DNA of 64,000 bases from Clostridia bacterium. Lineage in GTDB: Bacteria; Bacillota; Clostridia; Christensenellales; Aristaeellaceae. The notes below the pieces were generated by a model. It worked only from the letters and a program-made list of their open reading frames with translations. It had not been told where the DNA came from and did no database searches. The stretch is taken from positions 62,001 to 126,000 of the forward strand of contig JAFWQU010000021.1 of NCBI GenBank assembly GCA_017508975.1, given 5' to 3'. Within the stretch, counting starts at the first letter, position 1. Every line of letters starts with the position of its first letter. The translations under genes and the position numbers were made by a program. Positions 36,498 through 45,035 of this stretch are shown piece by piece.

Positions 36498-36579
36498 TAT
36501 GCCCTGCCGCGGCCGCACGGCGGCAGAGCATAGCACCCGGCGAACAGGTACCGGACGGGGAGCGGGGTGTCCCCGTCCG
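36498..36579 (+). promoter_or_regulatory. pnp leader with two long hairpins
   Basis: First hairpin 36498-36510/36520-36532 (TATGCCCTGCCGC against GCGGCAGAGCATA, 12 of 13 paired). Second hairpin 36552-36561/36570-36579 (CGGACGGGGA/TCCCCGTCCG, perfect). Double-stranded leaders before pnp are RNase III targets in E. coli and allow PNPase autoregulation; the parallel is inferred. Confidence 0.55.
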
Positions 36580-36608
36580 ATGGGAGAGAAGAGAAGGAGA
36601 CACGAACA

Positions 36609-38756
36609 ATGGATTACAGATCTTTCAGCATGGAGCTGGGCGGCAAGACCCTGACTCTGGAATTCGGCAAGTACTGTGAGCAGGCCAACGGCTCCGTCTG
36701 GGTGCACCTGGGCGACACCGTGGTCATGGTCAACGCCACCATGGCTCCCACCCCCCGCGAGGGTGTAGATTTCTTCCCGCTCGCCGTGGACGTGGAGGAG
36801 AAGCAGTATTCCGTCGGCAAGATTCCCGGCGGTTTCATCAAGCGGGAAGGCCGCCCCACAGACAAGGCGACCCTGACCTGCCGCCTGATCGACCGGCCTC
36901 TGCGCCCCCTGTTCAACAAGGGCATGCGCAACGACGTGCAGGTCGTGGTCACCATCCTGAGCGTGGAGCAGGACGTGCCGCCGGAAATTCCGGCCATGAT
37001 CGGCTCCTCCATCGCCATCGCGGTGTCCGATATCCCCTGGGGCGGCCCCACCGGCGCGGTGCATGTGGGCCGTGTGAACGGACAGTATGTGCTCAACCCC
37101 AATGAGGAGCAGCGCAAGGTCTCCGACATGAGCCTGTATGTGGCCGGCACCAAGGAAGCCATCATGATGGTGGAAGCCGGCGCCAACGAGCTCAGCGAGG
37201 AAGTCATGCTGGACGGCATCCTCTTCGCCCACGAGGCCATCAAGAAGCTCGTCGAGTTCCAGGACATGATCGTGGCGGAGATCGGCAAGGAAAAGGCCGT
37301 CGTGCCGCTGATCAAGACCGGCGACGACGTGAAGGCCGCCGTCCGCGAGTTCGCCCTGGAGAAGGCCCGCTGGACCTTCGACACCTTTGACCGCCACGAG
37401 CGTCAGACCCGTGAGGCCCAGGTGAAGCAGGAGACCATCGCCGCCCTGTCCGAGCAGTTCCCCGGCCGCGAGGACGAGATCGCCGACGCCCTGTACTATC
37501 TGAACAAGGAAGTCATGCGCCGCCGCATTCTCGACGAGGGCATCCGCGCCGACGGCCGGAAGCTCACTGAGATCCGCCCCATCTGGTGCGAAGTCGGCGT
37601 GCTGCCCCGCGTGCACGGTTCCGCCGTGTTCACCCGCGGCCAGACCCAGGCTCTGACCGTGACCACCCTCGGCCCCGTGAGCGAGGGCCAGGTGCTCGAC
37701 GGCCTGTCCAACGAGACCTTCAAGCGCTACATCCACCAGTACAACATGCCGCCGTACGCCACCGGCGAGGCCGGCCGTCTGAAGAGCCCCGGCCGCCGCG
37801 AGATCGGCCACGGCGCCCTGGCGGAGCGCGCGCTGATTCCCGTGATTCCCCCGGAGGAGGACTTCCCCTACGCGCTGCGTCTGGTGAGTGAGATCCTCTC
37901 CTCCAACGGTTCCTCCTCCATGGCCTCCGTATGCGGCTCCACCCTGTCCCTGATGGACGCGGGCGTGCCGATCACCGCACCGGTGGCCGGCGTCGCCATG
38001 GGCCTGATCAAGGACACCGAGAGCGACAAGCTGGCCGTCCTGACCGATATCCAGGGTCTGGAAGACTTCCTGGGCGACATGGACTTCAAGGTGGCCGGCT
38101 CCATGAACGGCATCACCGCGATCCAGATGGATATCAAGATCAGCGGCATCAGCCGTGAGATTCTGCAGACCGCGCTGAACCAGGCGCTGCAGGGCCGCCT
38201 CTTCATTCTCGAGAAGATGCTCGCCTGCCTGCCCGGCCCGCGTGAGAGCCTGAACCCCTACGCCCCCAAGATCGTGACCTTCACCATCAACCCCGAGAAG
38301 ATCTCCGAGGTCATCGGCCCGCGCGGCAAGATGATCAACAAGATCATCGAGGAGACCGGCGTGAAGATCGACATCGAGGATGACGGCCGCGTCTTCATCT
38401 CCACCCCCGATACCGACGCCGCCGACAAGGCCCGCCGGATCATCGAGGGCATCGCCCGGGACTTCCAGGTGGGCGACGTGTTCACCGGCCGCGTGGTCCG
38501 GCTCATGAACTTCGGAGCCTTCGTGGAGCTGGCCCCCGGCAAGGACGGCATGATCCACATCTCCAAGCTGGCAAACCACCGCGTGGAGAAGGTGGAAGAC
38601 GTCGTGAAGATCGGCGACGAACTCGAGGTCCGCATCAGCGAGATCGGCCCGAAGGGCATCGACCTGGTCCGCAACGACATCACCTACGAGAACAATGCTC
38701 CCCGCCGCAGCGAGGGCGGCAACCGCAGACCGCCCCGCCGGGAGAGCAACAACTGA
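36609..38756 (+). CDS. pnp: Polyribonucleotide nucleotidyltransferase (PNPase)
   Basis: Phosphorolytic 3'-5' exoribonuclease of RNA decay. The 715-residue protein has two RNase PH domains (first with PGGFIKREGRPTDKATLTCRLIDRPLRPLF; second with GRREIGHGALAERAL and SNGSSSMASVCGSTL), then KH (EVIGPRGKMINKIIEETG) and S1 (VGDVFTGRVVRLMNFGAFVEL) domains, complete in order and length. I start at ATG 36609 (MDYRSFSMELGG) because the upstream 14 codons of open frame cover the leader hairpin. Confidence 0.97.
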   Translation: MDYRSFSMELGGKTLTLEFGKYCEQANGSVWVHLGDTVVMVNATMAPTPREGVDFFPLAVDVEEKQYSVGKIPGGFIKREGRPTDKATLTCRLIDRPLRPLFNKGMRNDVQVVVTILSVEQDVPPEIPAMIGSSIAIAVSDIPWGGPTGAVHVGRVNGQYVLNPNEEQRKVSDMSLYVAGTKEAIMMVEAGANELSEEVMLDGILFAHEAIKKLVEFQDMIVAEIGKEKAVVPLIKTGDDVKAAVREFALEKARWTFDTFDRHERQTREAQVKQETIAALSEQFPGREDEIADALYYLNKEVMRRRILDEGIRADGRKLTEIRPIWCEVGVLPRVHGSAVFTRGQTQALTVTTLGPVSEGQVLDGLSNETFKRYIHQYNMPPYATGEAGRLKSPGRREIGHGALAERALIPVIPPEEDFPYALRLVSEILSSNGSSSMASVCGSTLSLMDAGVPITAPVAGVAMGLIKDTESDKLAVLTDIQGLEDFLGDMDFKVAGSMNGITAIQMDIKISGISREILQTALNQALQGRLFILEKMLACLPGPRESLNPYAPKIVTFTINPEKISEVIGPRGKMINKIIEETGVKIDIEDDGRVFISTPDTDAADKARRIIEGIARDFQVGDVFTGRVVRLMNFGAFVELAPGKDGMIHISKLANHRVEKVEDVVKIGDELEVRISEIGPKGIDLVRNDITYENNAPRRSEGGNRRPPRRESNN

Positions 38757-38773
38757 GTCTGAATAACAAACTT

Positions 38774-38801
38774 CCAAAGCCCCGCACCCGCGGGGCTTTG
38801 G
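38774..38801 (+). terminator. Terminator after pnp
   Basis: CCAAAGCCCCGC-ACCC-GCGGGGCTTTGG, perfect 12-bp stem, then TTAG. The stem is strong but the T-run is short. Confidence 0.7.
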
Positions 38802-38822
38802 TTAGTCGAAAGGGAGAAACCC

Positions 38823-40082
38823 ATGGCAGCGGAATTCGATCTCTGGACGCTCTCCAACGGCCTGCGCGTCATCGGCAGGCGTATGCCGCATCTGCGCTCG
38901 CTCTCCGTCGGCATCTCGGTGCACGCAGGTTCCCTGATGGAGCTCCCGGAGGAGAACGGCATTTCCCATTTTCTGGAGCACATGGCCTTCAAGGGCACGG
39001 CCCGCCGCAGCGCGCGGCAGATCGCCGTGGAGATGGACGCCATCGGCGCGCAGATCAATGCCTACACCACCACCGACTGTACCTGCTTCTACGCCAAGCT
39101 GATCGACGAGGATCTCCCCCAGGTGATGGACGTCCTCTCCGATATTTTCCTGCACGCCGCCTATGACCCCGTGGAGCTGGACAAGGAGCGCGGCGTGGTG
39201 CTGGAGGAGATTGCCGCCTCGCTGGAGAGCCCGGACGACATCGTCTCGGATCTCCTGAACCGCGCGCAGTACGGCGATACCCCGGCCGGCCGGCCCGTGC
39301 TGGGCACGCCGGAGCTGGTCTCCTCCTTCCGCCGCGAGGATCTCCTCGCCTACCGGGCCAAGCACTACACGCCCGCCAGCACCGTGGTCTCCCTCTGCGG
39401 CAACTACGATCCGGAGGCTCTCCGGGAGTTGATCGAGACCACCTTCGGCGGCTGGGCCTCGGAGACGCCATTCCGTTCCGCGCAGGAGGAGACCTCGCGC
39501 CAGGGCATTGTGCTGACCCAGGATAAGGAGGACGTGGAGCAGCTCAAGCTCTGCCTCGGCTTCCCGGCCTTCAAGTCCGGCGACGACCGCAACCTGCCGC
39601 TTTCCGTGATGAACAACGTCTTCGGCGGCTCCATGTCCTCCCGCCTTTTCCAGCGGGTTCGCGAGGAGCTGGGCCTGGTCTATGCGATCTCCTCCTCCCC
39701 CTATAACGACGAGGCGCGGGGGTCTCTGGATCTCTACGCCGCGGTCTCCCCCAGGAATGCCGGACGGGTGATGGAGGAGATCGACCGGGAGCGCCGCCGT
39801 CTGCTCGCGGAACATCTGACGGAGAACGAACTGCGGGAGGTCAAGAACCGCATCCGGGTCTCGACGCTCTTCGGTCTGGAGAATCCGAGTTCCCAGATGC
39901 ACTTTATGGGCGACAGCCTGCTGGTGCTGGGCCGCGTGCGCACCACCGACGAGCGGCTTGCGCGCATCGAGGCGGTTACGCTCGCAGATGTGGAGGAGGT
40001 TGCGCACCAGGTGCTGGAGTGCAAACCATGCCTGTCCATTGTCGGTCCCTCCGCCTCCGAGCTGGGAGGTCTGCTGGCATGA
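38823..40082 (+). CDS. M16 family zinc peptidase (YmxG/MlpA-like)
   Basis: Predicted processing protease of the pitrilysin family, encoded after pnp as in B. subtilis. The 419-residue protein has the inverted zinc motif HFLEH (active Glu between the two His) at about residues 49-53, the downstream Glu in KERGVVLEEIAASLESPDD, and the C-terminal RVREELGLVYAISSS. No signal peptide, so it is cytoplasmic. Natural substrate is not known. Its TGA overlaps the ruvX start. Confidence 0.92.
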   Translation: MAAEFDLWTLSNGLRVIGRRMPHLRSLSVGISVHAGSLMELPEENGISHFLEHMAFKGTARRSARQIAVEMDAIGAQINAYTTTDCTCFYAKLIDEDLPQVMDVLSDIFLHAAYDPVELDKERGVVLEEIAASLESPDDIVSDLLNRAQYGDTPAGRPVLGTPELVSSFRREDLLAYRAKHYTPASTVVSLCGNYDPEALRELIETTFGGWASETPFRSAQEETSRQGIVLTQDKEDVEQLKLCLGFPAFKSGDDRNLPLSVMNNVFGGSMSSRLFQRVREELGLVYAISSSPYNDEARGSLDLYAAVSPRNAGRVMEEIDRERRRLLAEHLTENELREVKNRIRVSTLFGLENPSSQMHFMGDSLLVLGRVRTTDERLARIEAVTLADVEEVAHQVLECKPCLSIVGPSASELGGLLA

Positions 40083-40513
40083 ACGAGCGGATTGTCTGCC
40101 TGGACATCGGGGACGTGCGCATCGGCGTGGCCGTCAGCGACCCCGCGCGGATCATCGCCAGCCCGGTGGAGGTCATCACCCGGATCGGCTGGGGCCCGGA
40201 CACCCGGAAGATCGCCGAGATCTGCCGGCGCTATGAGACGGTGAACGTTCTCAGCGGCCTCCCGCTGAACATGGACGGCACCGAGGGCTTCCAGGCGGAG
40301 AAGGTCCGCGCCCTCTGCCGGCAGCTGGAGCTGGCGGGCCTGCAGGTGCGCTTTCAGGACGAGCGGCTGACCACCGTCTCCGCCGAGCAGTCCCTGCTGG
40401 AGGGAAACGTCCACCGCGCCAAACGCAAAACCACCATCGACAAGGTCGCCGCCGCCGTGATCCTGCAGAGCTGGCTGGATACGGCGCCGGAAGCCCGCGA
40501 AAACTTTGATTGA
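40079..40513 (+). CDS. ruvX: Pre-16S rRNA nuclease / RuvX (YqgF family)
   Basis: RNase H-like nuclease; YqgF trims the 16S rRNA 5' end, and the family is also annotated as a putative Holliday junction resolvase. The 144-residue protein has CLDIGDVRIGVAVSDP with the first catalytic Asp, LSGLPLNMDGTEG, FQDERLTTVSAEQSL and the final acid in TTIDKVAAAVILQSWL. The start at ATG 40079 overlaps the peptidase stop as ATGA; the frame is open 20 codons further upstream within that gene. Confidence 0.94.
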   Translation: MNERIVCLDIGDVRIGVAVSDPARIIASPVEVITRIGWGPDTRKIAEICRRYETVNVLSGLPLNMDGTEGFQAEKVRALCRQLELAGLQVRFQDERLTTVSAEQSLLEGNVHRAKRKTTIDKVAAAVILQSWLDTAPEARENFD

Positions 40514-40526
40514 GAGGAAATCGGCC

Positions 40527-41450
40527 ATGCAGATGCTCTGGAATCCTTCCCAAATGCAGGCGTGCGTGCTGGTTCTGGGCATGTTCGACGGAGTTCACCG
40601 TGCCCACCGGACGCTTTTTGCCGAGGGAAGAACGCTGGCCGATGCATACGGTGTGCCGCTGTGCGTCTGCACCTTCGAGCCGCACCCTCTGGAGCTGCTG
40701 GCCCCGGCGGCAGCCCCCGCGCGGCTGAGCACGCAATCAGAGCGCGCTCAGCTGATCGCGGAGGCCGGCGTGGACTTTCTCTGCGTGCACCGGTTCACCC
40801 GCGAGCTTGCGGATCAGGAGCCGGACGACTTCCTGCGGGATATTCTGCGCATCTATCGGCCGGTTGCGCTGGTCTGCGGCTATAATTTCACCTTCGGCAG
40901 ACGCGGCGCGGGCACCGTGGACCGGATCCGCGCATTCTGCGCCGCCCAGGGCATCCGGGCCTCCGTGATCCCGCCGGTGCTGTGGGAGGGACAGCCGATC
41001 AGCTCCACCCGCGTCCGCGCGGCACTGGAGGCGGGCGATCTCCCGCTGGCCAACCAGCTGCTGGGGCATCCCTATTCACTGTGCGGGACCGTGGTCCACG
41101 GCAAGGGGCTCGGGCACACCCTCTCCTACCCTACCGCCAATCTTCAGGTCTCCTCGAAAAAGCTTCTGCCCGCCTACGGCGTCTACGTCTGCACGCTGGA
41201 GACCGCTGACCGGCGCTGGCCGGCAGTGGTCAACATCGGGCGGCATCCCACGGTGCCGGACGGATCCGTGACTGTGGAGGCCTTCGTGCTGGAGGGATCC
41301 CCGGAACTGTACGGCGCGCAGGCACGGCTCCGGCTCCTGGAGCGGCTCCGCGCCGAGCAGACCTTCGCCGGCCTGGACGCGCTCCATCAACAGCTCTCGC
41401 GGGACGCCGGGGCTGCCCGCACCTGGTTTTCGCAGACAAAGGGGGACTGA
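40527..41450 (+). CDS. ribF: Bifunctional riboflavin kinase / FAD synthetase RibF
   Basis: Turns riboflavin into FMN and then FAD. The 307-residue protein has an N-terminal FAD synthetase (LGMFDGVHRAHRTL with the nucleotidyl-transfer HxxH-like motif at 21-27, CGYNFTFGRRGAG, ISSTRVRAALEAGD) and a C-terminal riboflavin kinase (GTVVHGKGLGHTLSYPTANL, YGVYVCTLE). The usual GNFDGVH reads GMFDGVH. I start at the ATG at 40527, 9 nt after AGAGG. Confidence 0.95.
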   Translation: MQMLWNPSQMQACVLVLGMFDGVHRAHRTLFAEGRTLADAYGVPLCVCTFEPHPLELLAPAAAPARLSTQSERAQLIAEAGVDFLCVHRFTRELADQEPDDFLRDILRIYRPVALVCGYNFTFGRRGAGTVDRIRAFCAAQGIRASVIPPVLWEGQPISSTRVRAALEAGDLPLANQLLGHPYSLCGTVVHGKGLGHTLSYPTANLQVSSKKLLPAYGVYVCTLETADRRWPAVVNIGRHPTVPDGSVTVEAFVLEGSPELYGAQARLRLLERLRAEQTFAGLDALHQQLSRDAGAARTWFSQTKGD

Positions 41451-41453
41451 GCC

Positions 41454-42149
41454 ATGCACATGCGGACCAAAAAGTGGGCCCGGCCGGAGCTGGCGGCCTG
41501 CCCCTGGTTTGTCGCCGAGCCGGAGCACTGCCGCGGACACTGGCGGGAGCTCTACCCCCGGGAAGCGCCCTTCCATCTGGAGCTGGGCTGCGGCAAAGGC
41601 GTCGCCACCGCCGCCATGGCAAAGGACCATCCGGAGATCAACTATCTGGCGATGGACATCTCCCCGGACGTGCTGGGGGACGCCCGCCGCAACATCGTGA
41701 AAGCCTGCGGGGAGGAGGCGGACAACATCCGCCTCGCGCGCGGGAACATCGAGCAGCTGCAGTGGTTTCTCGCCCCGGAGGACCGGGTGGAGCGGATCTA
41801 TATCCGGTTTTGCAATCCCTGGCCCCGCCGCCGTCACGCCAAGCGCCGCCTGACACACCCGCGGCAGCTGGTCCAGTACCGTGCCCTACTGCCCGAGAAC
41901 GGCGAAATCTGGTTCAAGACCGACGATGACGCGCTCTTCGAGATCAGCCTGCTGTATTTCCAGACCGCGGGCTTCGACTGTGTCCGGATGACCCGCGATC
42001 TGCACGCCTCTGGCTTCGCCCCGAACTACGTCAGCGAGCACGAACAGCGCTTCGCCGCGCAGGGGATTCCGATCAAGGCGGGCATCTGGAGAAAAAACAG
42101 CGAGGTCATCACGGAGGATTTCACCCGCTGGGAGCCGGACGAGTCTTGA
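41454..42149 (+). CDS. trmB: tRNA (guanine-N7)-methyltransferase TrmB
   Basis: Makes m7G46 in tRNA. The 231-residue protein opens MRTKKWARPELAAC (or two codons earlier), has the SAM loop LELGCGKGVATAAMA, ISPDVLGDARRNI, and the catalytic region YIRFCNPWPRRRHAKRRLTHP, with FCNPWPR in place of the usual FSDPWPK. That swap is worth noting but the region is otherwise intact. The gene follows ribF by 3 nt. Confidence 0.94.
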   Translation: MHMRTKKWARPELAACPWFVAEPEHCRGHWRELYPREAPFHLELGCGKGVATAAMAKDHPEINYLAMDISPDVLGDARRNIVKACGEEADNIRLARGNIEQLQWFLAPEDRVERIYIRFCNPWPRRRHAKRRLTHPRQLVQYRALLPENGEIWFKTDDDALFEISLLYFQTAGFDCVRMTRDLHASGFAPNYVSEHEQRFAAQGIPIKAGIWRKNSEVITEDFTRWEPDES

Positions 42150-42167
42150 AGGACGGAGCGCGCCATC

Positions 42168-42196
42168 TTGCAATCTGCTGAAATATCTGTTACAAT
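42168..42196 (+). promoter_or_regulatory. Promoter of plsX-acpP-rnc
   Basis: TTGCAA (42168-42173), 17-nt spacer, TACAAT (42191-42196). No FapR-type palindrome is seen around it. Confidence 0.78.
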
Positions 42197-42225
42197 AGGA
42201 GCGTTTTCGTGAGGAGGTGGAGTTT

Positions 42226-43215
42226 GTGCGGATCTTTGTAGACGCCATGGGCGGCGACAACGCACCGCAGGCGCCTGTAGAGGGCTGTCTGGAAGCGCTG
42301 CGCAGGTTTCCCGCGCTGGAGATCACGCTGGCCGGCGTGCTCAGCGAGGTGGAGCCGCTGCTCAAGGACTGCGATGACGTGCGCGGCCGGATCACCCTGG
42401 TGGACGCGCCGGAGATCATCACCAACCATGACCACCCGGTGATGGGTGTCCGCACCAAGAAGCAGTCCGCCACCGTGATCGGCATGCTGCAGGTCCGCGA
42501 CGGACAGGCCGACGGCTTTGTCTCCGCGGGTTCCACCGGTGCGACGCTGGCGGGCGGCATGTTCCGGCTGGGGCGGATTCCCGGCATCGAGCGACCGGCG
42601 CTGGCCCCGATCCTGCCCAACGGCAAGCGCGGCGCCCTGCTGATCGACTGCGGCGCCAACGTGGACTGCAAAGCGGATTACCTCGTGCAGTTCGGCCTGA
42701 TGGGACACGCCTATATGAAGGGCGTCATGGGCATCGAACAGCCCCGCGTCGGCCTGATCAACATCGGTGCCGAGGCGGAGAAGGGCAACGCGCTGGTCAA
42801 GGAGACCTACCCGCTGATGGAGCAGGCTCCCTACCGATTCGTCGGAAACGTCGAGGCCCGCGACCTGCTCGCGGACACCGCGGACGTTCTCGTCTGCGAC
42901 GGCTTCTGCGGCAATCTCGTGCTGAAATTCATGGAGGGTGTGGCCGGCACGCTGATGGGCATCATCAAGACCGAGCTGATGGCGGACACCCGCTCCAAGA
43001 TCGGCGCGCTCATCGCGAAACCCGCTTTCCGCCGGGTCAAGCACGCCATGGACTATTCGGAGGTCGGCGGCGCGCCGCTCCTGGGCGTCCAGGGTGCCGT
43101 GATCAAAGCCCACGGCTCCTCCAACGGACACGCCTTCGCCTGCGCCATCGCCCAGTGCGTCAAGGTGATCGAGGGCAAGGTCCCGCAGATCATCGCCGAC
43201 GGGCTGAATCATTAA
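42226..43215 (+). CDS. plsX: Phosphate acyltransferase PlsX
   Basis: Makes acyl phosphate from acyl-ACP for phospholipid synthesis. The 329-residue protein has VDAMGGDNAPQAPVEG, GFVSAGSTGATLAGG, IDCGANVDCKADYLVQF, VLVCDGFCGNLVLKFMEG and DYSEVGGAPLLGVQGAVIKAHG, the full PlsX set. The start is GTG at 42226, 8 nt after AGGAGG; the frame is open three codons more upstream. It is followed by acpP, its acyl carrier. Confidence 0.96.
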   Translation: MRIFVDAMGGDNAPQAPVEGCLEALRRFPALEITLAGVLSEVEPLLKDCDDVRGRITLVDAPEIITNHDHPVMGVRTKKQSATVIGMLQVRDGQADGFVSAGSTGATLAGGMFRLGRIPGIERPALAPILPNGKRGALLIDCGANVDCKADYLVQFGLMGHAYMKGVMGIEQPRVGLINIGAEAEKGNALVKETYPLMEQAPYRFVGNVEARDLLADTADVLVCDGFCGNLVLKFMEGVAGTLMGIIKTELMADTRSKIGALIAKPAFRRVKHAMDYSEVGGAPLLGVQGAVIKAHGSSNGHAFACAIAQCVKVIEGKVPQIIADGLNH

Positions 43216-43267
43216 CCGCGTTCTTCCCGCTTGTCGGGTTGGAATGAATAACAAGGAGGAATTCCGG

Positions 43268-43492
43268 ATGTTTGAGACCGTCGCTGGCATGATTGCCAAT
43301 CAGCTGAAGGTGGACGCCGCTTCCATCAAGCCCGAGACCCGTCTGGTGGAGGATCTCAAGGCCGACAGCGCCAACATCATGATCATGATCATGAATCTGG
43401 AGGACCAGTTCGGCATCGTCGTCGAGGACGACCAGATCATGAAGATGAAGACCGTGGCCGACGTGGTGAGCTACATCGAGAGCCATCAGTGA
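43268..43492 (+). CDS. acpP: Acyl carrier protein
   Basis: Carries acyl chains on a phosphopantetheine arm. The 74-residue protein has the attachment Ser34 in ADSANIM, where most ACPs read DSL; the rest (VEDLKADSANIMIMIMNLED, KTVADVVSYIE) is a normal four-helix ACP. AAGGAGG lies 8-9 nt before ATG 43268. Its place between plsX and rnc is the standard one, so it should be the fatty acid synthesis ACP in spite of the DSA motif. Confidence 0.93.
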   Translation: MFETVAGMIANQLKVDAASIKPETRLVEDLKADSANIMIMIMNLEDQFGIVVEDDQIMKMKTVADVVSYIESHQ

Positions 43493-43502
43493 CCTTTTGG
43501 AC

Positions 43503-43535
43503 GAGAGGGCGCAGCCTGAGCGGTTGCGCCCTTCG
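43503..43535 (+). terminator. Hairpin between acpP and rnc
   Basis: AGGGCGCA (43506-43513) pairs with TGCGCCCT (43525-43532), with extra pairs inside and outside, then TTCGTTGT. It could be a weak terminator, or a site that RNase III cuts to regulate its own message. Confidence 0.5.
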
Positions 43536-43559
43536 TTGTACATCATCCGGGAGGAAGCC

Positions 43560-44213
43560 ATGTCCGACAGGAAAACCATCCTGGGCCACTCGTTCCGGGA
43601 TCCGGAGCTATTGCGGCTCGCCCTGACCCACCGCTCCATCGGGTCTCCGAACAACCAGCGTCTGGAGTTTCTCGGGGACGCCGTGCTGGAGTACCTGGTC
43701 TCGCGGATGCTCTTCGACCGCTATCCGAACGCGGACGAGGGCGACCTGACCGCGCGCCGGATCAGTCTCGTCTGCGAGGAGACGCTGAGTGTGGTCGCCC
43801 GCCGGGAGCACCTGGGCGAGGCGCTGCAGATGAGCCCCGGGGAACTGCAGCAGGGCGGCCGGGAGAAGCCCTCCGTGCTCTGCGACACCTTTGAGGCGGT
43901 GCTCGCGGCCATCTATCTGGACGGCGGCATCGAGGCGGCCGACCAGGCGGTCCGGCGCTGCCTGCCCTCCCCCGAGGAGGCTCCGCGGCCCATTCAGAGC
44001 CCCAAGAGCGCCCTGCAGGAGTGGACGCAGCGGGGCGGCGGTTCCCTGCCGGTCTATACGCTGCTGGAGCGCTCCGGCCCGCCGCACAAGCCTGTTTTTC
44101 AGGTTTCCGTCAGTCTGAACGGCCGGGAACTGGCCCGGGGCACCGGCTCCAGCAAGCAGCTGGCGGAGCAGACCGCCGCGGAGGAGGCGCTCCGCGTGCT
44201 GCAGCGCAAATGA
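43560..44213 (+). CDS. rnc: Ribonuclease III
   Basis: Cuts double-stranded RNA in rRNA and mRNA processing. The 217-residue protein has the signature QRLEFLGDAVLEYLVS with E36 and D40, the second acid pair in CDTFEAVLAAIYLDGG, and a C-terminal dsRNA-binding domain (SPKSALQEWTQRGGG to GSSKQLAEQTAAEEAL). I start at ATG 43560 after GGAGGAAG; upstream codons cover the hairpin. The smc and ftsY genes that often follow are not here. Confidence 0.96.
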   Translation: MSDRKTILGHSFRDPELLRLALTHRSIGSPNNQRLEFLGDAVLEYLVSRMLFDRYPNADEGDLTARRISLVCEETLSVVARREHLGEALQMSPGELQQGGREKPSVLCDTFEAVLAAIYLDGGIEAADQAVRRCLPSPEEAPRPIQSPKSALQEWTQRGGGSLPVYTLLERSGPPHKPVFQVSVSLNGRELARGTGSSKQLAEQTAAEEALRVLQRK

Positions 44214-44238
44214 AAAACGGCTCCGTCTCCGGAGCCGT
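44212..44238. terminator. Bidirectional terminator between rnc and the DUF1858 gene
   Basis: ACGGCTCCG-TCTC-CGGAGCCGT (44217-44225/44230-44238). On the minus strand it is followed by TTTTTCA, a good terminator for the DUF1858 gene; on the plus strand only by CTCGTT. Confidence 0.8.
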
Positions 44239-44252
44239 CTCGTTCGCCGGCT

Positions 44253-44480
44253 TTACTGCGCCTGCGTGGGGTCCTGGGCCTTCTTGAAGTCCAGATAAGC
44301 CTGGATGTCATCCAGCACCTGGTCCGGGTCCAGGCCGTGCACCTGGCAGGCCATCTCCAGCGACTCACCGATGGAGGAAGGGCAGCCCACGCAGTGCATT
44401 CCACAGCGCATCAGCACGCCCGCGATCCCCATGTCGTAGCGGAGCATTTCGCCCATGGTGGTTTCTTTCGTGATTTCCAT
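44253..44480 (-). CDS. DUF1858 (hybrid-cluster-associated redox disulfide) protein
   Basis: Small protein with a conserved Cys-x2-Cys in GMHCVGCPSS, the pattern of the DUF1858 domain found near hybrid cluster protein genes and thought to have a redox role. The 75-residue product MEITKETTMGEML... has no membrane segment. I start at ATG 44480 with AGGAGG 11 nt upstream, not the ATG nine codons earlier. It is a single minus-strand gene between plus-strand rnc and lspA, with its own promoter and terminator. No hybrid cluster protein gene is in the window. Confidence 0.88.
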   Translation of the reverse strand: MEITKETTMGEMLRYDMGIAGVLMRCGMHCVGCPSSIGESLEMACQVHGLDPDQVLDDIQAYLDFKKAQDPTQAQ

Positions 44481-44527
44481 ACGCTTTACAGCCTCCTGCC
44501 TTCTCACTTGCGGTCATCCGCGGGGGC

Positions 44528-44556
44528 ATTATACAACGTTCTCCCCCGCTGCGCAA
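44528..44556 (-). promoter_or_regulatory. Promoter of the DUF1858 gene with flanking inverted repeat
   Basis: Minus strand TTGCGC (44551-44556), 17-nt spacer, TATAAT (44528-44533). A perfect 7-bp inverted repeat (GCGGGGG at 44520-44526, CCCCCGC at 44543-44549) brackets the -10 and could be an operator. Confidence 0.7.
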
Positions 44557-44585
44557 GAGCGGTTTTCTCTTTTGTGGGGAATGCG

Positions 44586-45035
44586 ATGAAAAAGAGCATC
44601 TGGATCGCGGTCCTGGTTCTGGTCCTGGACCGCCTGACAAAAATCCTGGCCGTGCGGCTGCAGTCCCCGGTCCCGCTGATTCCGGGCGTGGTGCGGCTGA
44701 CCTGCGTGCAGAACACCGGCGTCGCCTTCTCGCTGCTGGCGGGGCATTCCCGGCTGCTTGGGCTGATCACGCCCCTGCTGATTGCCGTGGTATGGCTTTT
44801 CGTCCGGCGCTGCCGCCAGGGACCCTGGTCCCGCACCGGCCTGATGCTGGCGCTCGGCGGCTGCGTGGGAAACATGGTCGACCGGATTCTCTCGGGATCC
44901 GTGACCGACATGGTGGAGCTCCTCTTTGTGCGCTTCGCGGTGTTCAACCTGGCGGACGCCGCGCTGGTGATCGGCGCGGTGCTCGTGGGCATATCCCTTT
45001 GTTTCTGTCCGAAGGAGTGGGAGAAGAAATCATGA
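44586..45035 (+). CDS. lspA: Lipoprotein signal peptidase II
   Basis: Removes signal peptides from prolipoproteins in the membrane. The 149-residue protein has four hydrophobic segments, the conserved D15 (VLVLDRLTKI), N43 (CVQNTGVAFSL), GNMVDRI at 95-101, and the catalytic aspartates D108 (VTDMV) and D124 (FNLADAAL). I start at ATG 44586 (MKKSIWIAVL) after GGGGAATGCG; long open frame upstream is noise. It overlaps the next gene by 4 nt. Confidence 0.94.
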   Translation: MKKSIWIAVLVLVLDRLTKILAVRLQSPVPLIPGVVRLTCVQNTGVAFSLLAGHSRLLGLITPLLIAVVWLFVRRCRQGPWSRTGLMLALGGCVGNMVDRILSGSVTDMVELLFVRFAVFNLADAALVIGAVLVGISLCFCPKEWEKKS

